Assembly (NCBI RefSeq): GCF_012489685.1
Contig: NC_080043.1
Coordinates: forward strand, 47,879,127 to 47,943,126
Direction of reading: 5' to 3'
DNA length: 64,000 nt
From: Lotus japonicus
Taxonomy: Eukaryota > Streptophyta > Magnoliopsida > Fabales > Fabaceae
Position 1 is the first letter of the stretch; each line of letters opens with the position of its first letter. The notes beneath the pieces were generated by a model that did not search any database, was not told the origin of the DNA, and saw only the letters and a program-made list of their open reading frames with translations. A program made the translations under genes and the position numbers. Below, piece after piece: positions 45,467 through 54,955 of the stretch.

Positions 45467-46131
45467 ATGTCGATGGCCGACTGGTTTTCGATGGTCTCTC
45501 CCTCGGGGGGATCAGGTATGAGTTGGTGGATCGAGATGCCCCCACCGCCTGGGTGATCGATGTGGCTGGTCACCGAACGACGTATAGGGGAAGGGTCATG
45601 GAGGACCGGACTGATGAGCGTGGACGTCTGACGAGAGGAGTGCTACGACGTATGGAGCTGAGCTTTGACTTGCCGCCCTCAGTTCACTGTGGAACAGGTT
45701 CTGGTCGAGGACCACCTGCACCACCACCTGCTTCATCTTCTGATGACGAGGACCCAGCGGAGGTCGAGCCTGTTGTTGCTGCACCTGTTGCGCCACCTCC
45801 TGCTACTTCCATTGATCCTACCGACGTGGCGTCGTCCTCTAGGCTTGTGCGGCCGAAGAGGGAGTCTGTTGTCCCATCTGCCTCACGTCTCTTTTCCTTT
45901 GCTTCACCACTCGGCTACCGTGTGGACCCCTTGCTTAGGGTGGTGGAGGAGGATGTTCTTACAGGAGAGGTGGATGTTGAGACCGGCTCGACTAGGACGG
46001 TGCGCAGGACAGTTAGGAGGGAGGTCGTGGACTTGGACACTGAGATGATTATGGTGGATTCCGACTTTAACTCCGAGAGCAGTGGGGACAGCTACTCGCC
46101 GAGCAGCGACGAGGAGGAGGAGGAGCTATGA
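45467..46131 (+). CDS. LTR-encoded acidic-tail ORF (T1 copy, longest open)
   Basis: An open frame runs without a stop from 45406 to 46131. The CAG-adjacent ATG (45467-45469) opens MSMADWFSMVSPSGG as in T2, but a G-run six long (45515-45520) instead of seven puts it in another frame than the main body. From the G-run on, the body is continuous: RYELVDRDAPTAWVIDVAGH, TDERGRLTRGVLRRMELSFD, a Pro/Ser/Asp-rich segment, SSSRLVRPKRESVVPSASR, VLTGEVDVETGSTRTVRRTV, and an acidic end SPSSDEEEEEL. It lies in the R-U5 part of the LTR, about 420 bp from its 3' end, in sense orientation. It could be translated from the upstream ATG at 45406 (MTLAPWLWF). No known domain is recognised. Confidence 0.6.
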
Positions 46132-46678
46132 GCTGGGAGGGTAGGTTAGGCTAGCGTCATTTTTTGTGTAGAGCTCTGATCGTCTTACTTTGGGACAGGG
46201 TAGGTTCCTGATGTGTGGCTTTTTGTGTGGTTCTTTTGATGAGGAATCACAGAGAGTCTGTCGGGTTATAGGGGTCTTTTGTTCAGGCCATTTTTGGGTG
46301 CCGACTTTCTCTTGGATGACTGTACTTTGATACTTTTGAGTACATTACTGGTGCTGTACATATTTGCCTATGGGCATACAACTTTGGAGTCACTGCGGGT
46401 TCGCGTGACGTGGAGTGCAGCTGAGGCTGTACATGTGTATATATCGTATATCGCTTTTAATTAAAGGAATCAATCGGAAAAAAAAAATTACCTGTTTTCC
46501 GCGTAAAGTTTATTTTTGGTTACTAAAGTGACACCTGGAAATCGGGGTGTTACATAGCAAACAAGTCTACCCAAATCTCACCGCGGAATCCTAGAAATCA
46601 CTTCTACCCAAAACAAAACATAACGAGTTCATAAACTTGTGTGCCTAAAACCCTTAGTGCTCTGGTTTCTCAACCGGA

Positions 46679-46690
46679 GCTCTGATACCA
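46679..46690 (-). other. D1 primer-binding site (initiator tRNA-Met)
   Basis: GCTCTGATACCA lies three bases from the LTR start TGTAACGCC. Confidence 0.93.
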
Positions 46691-47020
46691 CAATGTAACG
46701 CCCTGATTTTTTCGAGTGTCACACAGTAACCAAACGTCATAAAATTCATAAAGAATTTTCGTCGATTCAATTGTTAATCTTTAATTAATGACAAAAGTTC
46801 ATTTACTGCGAAACTCTTGAAAGGTTAACCAAATTAACTTGAGGAATAAACAAATAGTCGGAAACCTCGACATTAAATTAAACCATGACATAATAAGATA
46901 AATGTTGAAAAGATCCTCAAAATGTGATTACAACAATCTTCCAAAAAGGAAATAAAATCCAAAGTAAGAAAATAAATAAGTACGGTGCTATTGATCACTC
47001 AACCCAACAGTAAAGTAAAG

Positions 47021-47496
47021 TCACTCGGACCACTCTTCCTCTTCATCTTCATCTTCATCCACTTCTGTGGGCTCCAGTCGATCAAAGAATCCCCTCAGCT
47101 TCTTCCGCGGCCTTTCCTGTTCCTTAGCCTTCTGCTCGATGGGAGCGGCCTCCGGAACTGGTACCGATGGTGCACTAGGCCCTGCCAATGGCTTCCCCAA
47201 AGCTATCTCATATCCTCTGAATGATCTAGCTCATCGTCGGATACTTGTGCAGAAGATGTCCTGGATCCCGCGTCCATAGGGAAATAGAAACGACGGGGTG
47301 CAAAAGGCATCTTCACCCTCCCATGTTCCATTTCTTGAGTCTGGATGACTCCTCTTCTGCTGTCGCGTCCCGTGATCGTAGCCTTGCCGACATAAATACG
47401 ACGCACCTGGCGCGAGTCGACCACCCAGGCGTCGACATTGTCCTCATCGTGGAGTTTCATTGTCCAAGAATACACCGAACTCGTCGTCAGCACCAT
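47021..47496 (-). pseudogene. LTR-encoded ORF (D1 version), one frameshift
   Basis: The ATG at 47496 directly follows CAG, as in LA and T2. The first 97 codons include KLHDEDNVDAWVVDSRQVRR, then IYVGK and a Pro/Arg-rich part. The pattern D-x-D-x3-AWV-x-D-x5-R-x-x-Y-x-G matches DRDAPTAWVMDVAGHRATYRG of T2. The frame stops at 47203, but a one-base shift opens a downstream stretch: PLAGPSAPSVPVPEAAPIEQ, basic ERPRKKLRGFF, and an acidic end EVDEDEDEEEEWSE (stop at 47021). Full length would be about 158 residues. The shared start context, motif and acidic tail in a different LTR suggest common descent. Confidence 0.55.
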
Positions 47497-48902
47497 CTGC
47501 CCCCCCCCCCCAAAATAAATAAATAACAGACAATAGAGGATCAGATCCCATACAATACTCGCAAGTAAAACAAGTAATCACATAATATTATCACATGAAT
47601 AAACAGGGACTATACATATTCATATCTCAGTTAGCAATCTCATAGTTTAGTTAGGCTAACGTCCTCACCATCACACAACCACCACATTCACCTTGGCCAA
47701 TCATGATCATCCGCAGATGAACAATCTCGGGAAGACCACACAGTCCATCCCTAACCCATGACTCGGTCAGGGTTAATCACATGGAGACCACACAGTCAAT
47801 CCATAAAGTTTCTCCCTCGCGTGCAAGCAACTGTTTGTCTCTAACAGCACCATCGTTCTCATGGTCCATAACCTATATACCCTAGCACTATAACCATATC
47901 ATTCACTACTGGCAAGCGAAGTTCGCATCTCTATAGTTGGCTACTAATATCATAATATTTAAGTATACCGATAAACCATCATGCATAGCATATTATTAGG
48001 GCTTTCCCCTCATCCTTGCCAAAACAGAAAACTTATCAAACATCTCCCATCACATAAACAAGTTCAAACGCCTAACCCTTGGAAGCTTTAGGTTCGGCCA
48101 AGCATCATCAACTAACACATAATCATGTTCTCAAATTAATCATACTAAAACCAGTACCAAAACATCAAGCAATTGAATGGTCAAAGGAACATAAGAATAA
48201 TCCGCCGAAACCCTAAAAATTGGGTTCGGCCGTGAGCATGATTTAGGCTAGGGTTTTCCAAATCTTTGATCTTGTTGGATAAGGTTTTCTCTAGCCTAGT
48301 TCCAGTAGGGTCTCATCATCAAGTCTCATAAAAAATCCAGATCCAATACATGTTATGTAATCCAAGACAAATCTAAGCAACATAGTGGAAAAATGGCAAC
48401 TTTTCTTATGTGATCAACAAGGATTCATGGAAACACATAAAGACGTGATCAAAAACAAAAACATTGCACCTTGTTCATGCATAAGATAGTCTTTTATCAT
48501 GCAAATAATTTCCCCATAGCATAATCCACCCAGAATTGCATATTTTCACATAAAATCATAGGTTTTTCATCAAAGAATTCGCCTATACTCTACCCAAGGC
48601 GAGATCTGCCCTCACCTCTAGTATTGGAATGAAAGGACGATGAAAATGGTGAATGAAGAAGACCACTCCTTGCTGTTCCTCTCAGCCCCTGCTTGATCTC
48701 CTTCCTTCTCCCTTGATCTCTCTCTTCTTCTCTCTCTCTCTCACGTCTCTTTCTCTCTTCTTCTCACCCTTTTCTCTTCTTTTCTTTTCTTTTCTTTCTC
48801 TCCTCTGAAGTTCTAAGGAAAGTAGAAGAAATTTTTCTCTCTAAGATCAGTTTTTGTGGAAAAATAAGGATTCTCCCCTCACCCCCTTTAGTAGCCGCGG
48901 CT

Positions 48903-48924
48903 ACACACACACACACACACACAC
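48903..48924. repeat. CA microsatellite
   Basis: About eleven CA units in the D1 LTR, between CGGCTA and CTAGAA. Confidence 0.9.
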
Positions 48925-49413
48925 TAGAATTAGTTTTTTTTTCTTTTCTCTTAGCCCAAGCCCAAGACAACCTAATTAATCTCTTTAATTACCATTAACC
49001 AGAAATAAAATCAAGAAAAAACTCTCCCCTTTTCACCCTAGGTGGTCGGCGGCCACACTCAACATCTAGGGTTCCAAAACTCTATTTTCCTCCTCTTTAC
49101 AAACATAATTGAATTTAATTCAATTATCCAATCTTTATTATATAAAAACTGAATTAAAATAAATAAATGACCTAATCCTCTTCTCTTTTAACTAATCTCC
49201 ATCTTTTCCAAATAAATCAAAGATAAATTCAAGACAAACATTCTCTTCTCTTTTCTCTTCACTATGCGGCCAAAACCCTTTTCTTGGCCCTCAAGTAACC
49301 TTCATCACATCATGTAATCAATCAAACAAAACTCATCATTCACTAAACTTCACATTCATTGTTTATCTCAAATAGTAATACAATACTTAATAAAATCAGG
49401 GCCTTACATCATG

Positions 49414-49913
49414 CCTCGTTAAAAACTCTCCCTGCCGGGTAGAGAAAAGAGTGCATGCCACTAAGTCTTAGCAAACCACATAGTCTTGACACACGAAACA
49501 AACATACAAATTACTACAAAACAAACAAACACGACATAGTCTTCAAATACAACTGACAAACTGAAAAGACAATTCCAAAATGGCGAATCAACTGTAATAA
49601 TAGCGCAAGTGCTGTGCATTCCACGCCCTTGGAATCCTGCGCCCAGATAACTCTTCCAGGTGTCACGCAAAATTTTGTACGGCCCCTCCCAATTAGGTGT
49701 CAGCTTTGAATCAGTTGGACCTTTTGCCTTTCTGCGTAGTACCAAATCGCCCACTTGCATGTGTCTGGGCACCACCCGCGAAATGTAACGCCTCTCAGAT
49801 CTTTGCTTAACTGCAGCTTCACTCAAACGAACGTCAACCTTCATTTCATCAGCCAAATTTAGACCCACCAGCCTGTTTCTTAATTCTGCTCTTCGTCATA
49901 TGTTGCAACTCTA
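49414..49913 (-). pseudogene. R0: Tat/Ogre-like integrase C-terminal part
   Basis: Minus-strand sequence reads RVATYDEEQN at the right end, then (49868-49461) NLADEMKVDVRLSEAAVKQR, SRVVPRHMQVGDLVLRRKAK and KLTPNWEGPYKI. The VGDLVLR and NWEGPY motifs are typical of the integrase C-terminus in Tat/Athila-type gypsy elements. It continues the integrase core at 58375-58975, from which S2 separated it. A frameshift lies near 49880 and the last part after PYKI is degraded. D1 entered just downstream at 49409. Confidence 0.85.
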
Positions 49914-50308
49914 AAAGTTGTTGTTCCTTTCTCTTGGATTGTCTAAATTTTAGCTAAGTGGTTTTGTGCTAGTTGTGGGACTTGATGTTGTAACATCTTG
50001 GCTGTCACATATGTCCCTGTGGGCCTGATGTGTTTGTTTAAGAGCTGTCTTTCAGAAGCGTTTGATTGATCATGTGGTCAACAAGATAGGAATTGTTATC
50101 AGGCTTCTACGCGCTGCATGATGGGTTGATTGAGTGTGATCAAATTGATTCCAGTAGATTTGATCTAATGGTTATTTGTGGAAGGTTTATCTTTTGTTCA
50201 AATCTTAGTAATAAGAGATTTGTTGCTAATGAAATAAGATTGACTTCCTGGTTATGCTATGGACTCTTTGTTACTCAAGCCCATTGAAGACAAGGCCTGA
50301 GTAACTAC

Positions 50309-50315
50309 TATATAT
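50309..50315 (+). promoter_or_regulatory. S2 LTR TATA box
   Basis: TATATAT in CTACTATATATGAAGACC; the same in the 3' LTR at 57841-57847. The nested solo LTR begins 13 bp later, so it separates this box from its transcription start and the element body. Confidence 0.5.
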
Positions 50316-50327
50316 GAAGACCAAGAC

Positions 50328-51682
50328 TGATGACCCAGGTTTATATGATGTTTTTAGGGTTTTTACTTGTAGGTTTTAAGTCTTTTTCTTGTGTCTCATG
50401 TAGTGTTTCATGCATTCTCATGCATTTTTACTTTTATTTGTGCATTTGCATTAGTTTAGTAATTTTGTAGTTTTATAAGGGCTTTAGTTGCATTTTATTA
50501 GAGTTTAAGAGTCATAGGCAATTTCCACTTATTTTGGAGCCTTTGTGCAAAACTAACCTCTGAATTTCTAGATATTTTCCTAGCTTTGTCATCAAGTTTT
50601 CAGGTTGTAACAGCTGAAGATGAAGTCTCTAGAGGTTTGGAGAATTGAAGAGAGGCTTAAAGAGGAGTAAAAAGGAGTTAAAATGAAGATCAAAAGGTTT
50701 TCCAGCGAGTCAGAGCGCCTAGGCGTGCTCGATTGGCGCCTAGGCGCCAATTGCTTTGTCCAGGGTTCTGGAATTGGCGCCTAGGCGTGCTTAATTGGCG
50801 CCTAGGCGCCAATTACCTCCAGGGGCCATATTTTCAACATGGAATTGGCGCTCAGGCGCTCTGAATTGGCGCCTGAGCGCCCGAAACAACCCAAACTCGT
50901 GATTTTTGCCTATAAATAGGATTTTAGTCATTTTCTTTTGGGATCTTGGATACTACTTTCATTTTTACATAAACTCGGAGGTAAATGAGCATCTAGGAGA
51001 GTGTGAGAGGGCTTCCAAGCTTGTAATTCAGGTTCTTATCCATGCCATGCTTGGCTAATCTCTCTTCTTATGCTTTGGTTCTCATGTAAGACTTTTCATG
51101 TTTAAGTTATAATCTTAAGTTCTTTCCCACATGTTCTTCTTCTTCCCTTGAATCCCATTTTCTGAATTTCAATCTAAGCTTGTATGCCTGCTCGCTTTAT
51201 AATATTCTATAATCAGAACGAAGTTTGTTATAGATTAGGGAACCGATTTGGGATTACCCCTTCTATACTTGCTACTAGGAATAGAGGAAGGGTTGGGGTT
51301 TGATGGCCTGAAATTGCATGATCTAAAACCTCATATAAATGACTAAGTATACAAGGAATTGGGCTTAGCTTTTAGTATGAGAGAATTGCTTATGTGAGGA
51401 ATCAATAAGTGAGTAACTAGGCTATATCATCAAGGAGAGATCCATGAGAACATGTGCATAGAATGATGTGCTTAAATTGACTAGTTGAACAAGAACCCAA
51501 AGCATGTTATTTTCTGAATTGTCTTTTTATTTTCCTTTTTCCTTATTACTACTTCAACATATCTCTTATTCAATAAAACCAACCTTCAAACTCAAAGCTT
51601 AAACTGAATTTGGTCACTCACAATCCCTGTGGTTCGATAATTAAAACCGGGTAGATTCTGTACACTTGCAGATTGATCAACA
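50328..51682 (+). mobile_element. solo LTR of the ATH (Athila-like) family in S2 5' LTR
   Basis: A 1355-bp LTR, TGATGACCC to ATCAACA, flanked by AAGAC at 50323-50327 and 51683-51687. It is homologous to 58976-60304. No internal region remains, so it arose by LTR-LTR recombination. It holds palindromes (50711-50883), a TATA box TATAAATA at 50911-50918, and no gene. Confidence 0.92.
50711..50883. repeat. palindrome cluster upstream of TATA box (ATH solo LTR)
   Basis: Repeated GGCGCCTAGGCG and variants (GGCGCTCAGGCGC, GGCGCCTGAGCGCC). The unit at 50793-50814 is a perfect 22-bp palindrome made of AATTGGCGCCT and its reverse complement. The cluster ends about 30 bp before the TATA box. Confidence 0.85.
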
Positions 51683-52201
51683 AAGACCTAGCTGTTAGGT
51701 TACGAATTTCAGCTGATAAGAAATTAGGGTTTTCTTGTGAGTTCATACTGTGTTCTTGTGTGTAACTCTCTTAACAACTTTCACAGAATCTTGTTAGGCT
51801 GAGAGTAGTTTGAGTGTTTGTTTGATCGTGTGATCTGTCTTAACTGTGCTTGTAAGGGATCAATTACTGTGGCAGTAATTGTGTGAGAAAGTGAGAGGGG
51901 CTCTCATACTTAGGGGGAGGACTAAGTAATAAGACACTATAGAAATAGGGAAAGGGGCTATGAATAGGGGCTATTCATCTAAGACCTTGTGTACTTGATT
52001 ATCTGATATAGTGGATTATCTTTCTCGGGCTGAAGCCCTCCAAACGTAGGTGATTTTGCACCGAACTAGGTTAACATTCCTGTGTGTTTTGTTGCTGTTA
52101 CTTTTACTTTCTGTCAAACTGTTTTCTGATTATAATATGTTCTACAAGATGTCTTAGACATCGTGTGAAACATCTGTCCCTCGGTGAGCCAGAATTTCAA
52201 T

Positions 52202-52213
52202 TGGCATCAGAGC
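52202..52213 (+). other. S2 primer-binding site (initiator tRNA-Met)
   Basis: TGGCATCAGAGC, one mismatch from the usual TGGTATCAGAGC, two bases after the 5' LTR. Confidence 0.85.
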
Positions 52214-52265
52214 AGGCATCCTATTCTGCTTAGGGTGAGATCCAGGGAGACTATATTCTGGTATT

Positions 52266-54571
52266 ATGGAAAACAGCAAGGAAGGAGGGTCTATCAACAG
52301 GCCACCCATTTTGGATGGAACCAACGATGACTATTGGAAGGCTCGTATGGTTGCTTTTCTCAAATCTATTGACAACAAAACTTGGAAGGCTATTGTCAAA
52401 GGGTGGAAACATCCAGTGAAGGCTGACAAGGAGGGAACCTCAACAACTGAACTGAAACCAGAGGAGGAGTGGAACAAGGAAGAAGATGAGGAAGCTTTAG
52501 GCAACTCCAAGGCACTGAATGCCATCTTTAATGGAGTTGACAAAAATATGTTCCGGCTTATCAACACCTGCACTGTAGCAAAAGATGCTTGGGAAATCCT
52601 CAAGGTAGCACATGAAGGTACATCCAGAGTACGCATGTCCAGACTTCAGTTGCTGACTACTCAGTTTGAGAATCTGAGAAAGAAGGAAGAGAAGACAATC
52701 TCTGACTTTCATATGCGAGTACGTGACTTGGCAAATGCATCATTCGCTCTTGGTGAACAAATGTCTGAAGAGAAGCTTGCGAGGAAGATCCTGAGATCAT
52801 TGCCTAAGAAATGTGACATGAAGGTTACTGCGATTGAAGAAGCCCAAGATATCAGCAGCATTAAAGTGGATGAGCTCATTGGATCCCTGCAGACTTTTGA
52901 AATGTCTATCAATGAGAGATCTGACAAGAAAAACAAGAGTATAACGTTTGTGTCAAATGCTGAAGATGATGACCAAAGCGAGAAAGATGCCGATGAGAAT
53001 ATTGCTGAAGCATTAGCCTTACTTAGGAAGAAATTTAGCAAAGTCATGTGGAAGTTTGATAGAAGATCAAAACCCAACACTTCAGATAAGCGTTTTGATA
53101 CTGCTAATAATTTTGTTAATTCTCGCAGGGGCAAGGAAGAAGACAAGACTGGCAGAGGCAAGGGGATTCAGTGTCATGAGTGTGAAGGCTTTGGCCACAT
53201 CAAGGCAGAATGTCCAACCTATCTGAAGAAGCAAAGCAAAGGAATGGTAGCAACATGGTCTGATGATGATTCTGGAGAAGAAGGTGAGACTCAAGTACTA
53301 GGTTTTACTATGAGATGCAGTTCAGAAAACGGATCAAGTGATGATGATATCTCTGAGGAAGAGCTTGCTGAAACATATAGGCTGCTATTCAACAAATGGG
53401 AAGAAGCATGCAATCATGGCAAGAAACTGGAATTGACTGTGGCTGGTCTGGAAGCTGACAAGAAGAGACTGAAAGATATGAACAAGAATCTCCAAGAGGA
53501 GATCTCTGTATTGAAATCAAGACATGAAGAAATGATCAAGTCTGTACGAATGTTAAACAGGCGCAGTGATGTGCTAGATCAAATTTTGGAGACTGGAAAA
53601 ATGGCTAAAGATATGAAGGGGATTGGATATGGCCTGGAACCCACTTCAGAAGAAGGTAGCAAATATGAGAATAAGTTTGTTCCCTTAGAGAAAAGAACAG
53701 AATTCAAGGTGACAAATCAGATGTTCCAACAAGGTGTCAAACATGTGTACCCTCAAGTGAGGAGTGGGAGAAACTCTAGCTGGAGATGTCATCACTTTGA
53801 TAGTGGATGTTCTAGACATATGATTGGGGTGAAGAATCTTCTTGATAAAGTCAAACCTCATACTACCAGCTATGTAACTTTTGGAGATGGTGCTAAAGGG
53901 AAAATCAAAGGATCAGGAAAGTTGGTCAGCTCTGGATCACCTGGGCTAGATGATGTTCTGCTAGTGGAAGGGCTAACTGCAAATTTGATAAGTATAAGTC
54001 AACTATGTGATCAAGATCTTGACGTGTCTTTTAACAAAACTGCTTGCAGGGTTACTGATAGCAATGGTGAAGTAGTTATGAGAGGAACACGTTCAAAGGA
54101 CAATTGTTACATGTGGGCATCTCAAGACAAAGCAATGTCTTCAAAGTGCTTGTCAACAGTTAAGGAGGAGGTTATTCTATGGCATCAAAAACTGGGTCAT
54201 TCGAACCCCAAAGGCATGAAGATGATCATTTCAACTGAGGGCATCAGGGGACTGCCCAAGCTAAAAATAAAAGAAGATAGAATATGTGGTGAGTGTCAGG
54301 TTGGCAAACAAACTAAGGCATCTCATAAGAAACTTCAGCAAGTTCCTACATCCAAAACTCTTGAATTACTACACATGGATCTTATGGGCCCAATGCAAGT
54401 AGAGAGCCTAGGAGGAAAAAGGTATGCATTTGTTTGTGTTGATGACTTCTCTAGATACACCTGGGTTAATTTTATTGCAGAAAAATCAGATACCTTCAGT
54501 GTATTTAAAGAGTTGTGTCAGCAAATTCAAAGGGAGAAAGGTTATGGTATTGTAAGAATTCGCAGTGATCA
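52266..54571 (+). pseudogene. S2 gag, protease and integrase N-terminal part
   Basis: The frame starts MENSKEGGSINRPPILDGTN at the first ATG after the leader. Gag has the DYWKARMVAFL motif and UBN2-like region (about 20-230), the zinc knuckle CHECEGFGHIKAEC at residues 303-316, and a coiled coil at about 375-430. The protease active site DSG is at 512-514. The integrase has a zinc finger (WHQKLGH, CGEC) and catalytic D705 (MDLMGP) and D768 (RSDHG). At about 54570 the sequence jumps into RNase H, so the integrase Glu, the rest of the integrase and the whole reverse transcriptase are missing. Translation past the junction gives 17 unrelated residues and a stop at 54629. Confidence 0.92.
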
Positions 54572-54949
54572 TGGTTTAGTAAGAAACATAATTGTGTGTC
54601 ATTATCAACAGCTGAAGCTGAGTATATAGCAGCAGGAAGTGGGTGCACACAATTAATCTGGATGAAACAGATGCTCAAAGAGTACAACATCTTGCAAGAC
54701 ATCATGACGCTGTATTGTGATAATCTGAGTGCTATCAACATCTCCCAGAATCCTATCCAACATAGTAGGACTAAACACATTGATATCTGGCATTACTTTA
54801 TCAGGGAACTGGTAGAAGAAAAGGTCATCTTACTTGAACATGTGGATACTGAGGCACAACTGGCAGATATTTTTACTAAGGCTTTAGATGCGGTGAAATT
54901 TGAGAAATTAAGGAGTGAATTGGGGGTGTGTATGTCAACAGAGTTATAG
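54572..54949 (+). pseudogene. S2 RNase H C-terminal part
   Basis: From the junction the frame reads [57 protein letters not shown] and QLADIFTKALD, the end of a copia polyprotein, closing at UAG 54947-54949. It is out of frame with the gag-integrase part. The junction is consistent with a deletion using a short TGG match (CATGG on the left; GCTGG expected on the right). Confidence 0.9.
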
Positions 54950-54955
54950 CAGTTA
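54947..54955 (+). promoter_or_regulatory. leaky stop context UAG-CAG-UUA between pol and env-like ORF
   Basis: The pol stop is TAG followed by CAG TTA, which fits the CAR-YYA read-through consensus. The env-like frame starts directly after, in the same frame (ATG 54956). The same arrangement was shown for soybean SIRE1 (Havecker and Voytas). Confidence 0.8.

Larger units (their letters stand above)
1..46554 (+). mobile_element. T1: Tekay-like Ty3/gypsy LTR retrotransposon, 5' part outside the window
   Basis: The plus-strand pol reads through three later insertions: reverse transcriptase at 1-140, RNase H and integrase at 8982-10923, chromodomain-like tail at 20509-20745, polypurine tract at 20771-20782, then a 3' LTR at 20783-22517 plus 44291-46554 (about 4.0 kb after removing the insertion). 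The LTR begins TGTAAGACC and ends GGTGTTACA. Long LTRs and an integrase with a chromodomain-type tail fit the Tekay/Del chromovirus lineage. Downstream, at 46555, sequence of another element (D1) begins, so T1 inserted into the leader of D1. Its 5' LTR, gag and protease lie left of the window. Confidence 0.9.
44291..46554 (+). repeat. T1 3' LTR, second part
   Basis: The T1 LTR continues after the CGACT duplication and ends GGGGTGTTACA at 46554. It contains two tandem arrays and the longest copy of the LTR reading frame. Confidence 0.93.
46555..49408 (-). mobile_element. D1: leader and 5' LTR of a minus-strand LTR retrotransposon, target of T1
   Basis: A complete LTR (46694-49408) is preceded on its left by a primer-binding site and 124 bp of leader, where T1 begins. 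The rest of D1 should lie to the left of T1, outside the window. To the right, after the possible duplication TCATG at 49409-49413, the R0 integrase sequence starts, so D1 inserted into R0. The LTR differs from LA, T1, T2 and T3 but encodes a related reading frame, so it probably belongs to a sister gypsy lineage. Confidence 0.85.
46694..49408 (-). repeat. D1 5' LTR
   Basis: A 2715-bp LTR from TGTAACGCCC to AGGGCCTTACA. It contains an LTR reading frame (47021-47496), a run of 13 C at about 47502-47514, pyrimidine-rich TCTC tracts (48710-48800) and a CA microsatellite. About 47520-48600 and 48930-49400 hold no gene I can recognise. Confidence 0.85.
49919..52199 (+). repeat. S2 5' LTR, with nested solo LTR
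   Basis: Without the insertion (50328-51682 and one duplication copy) it would be about 921 bp, matching the 919-bp 3' LTR. Confidence 0.92.

Noticed and set aside
45406..46131. Reading the 241-codon acidic frame as a host gene
   Set aside because: It lies entirely within the T1 3' LTR, and homologous copies occur in other LTRs at the same place.
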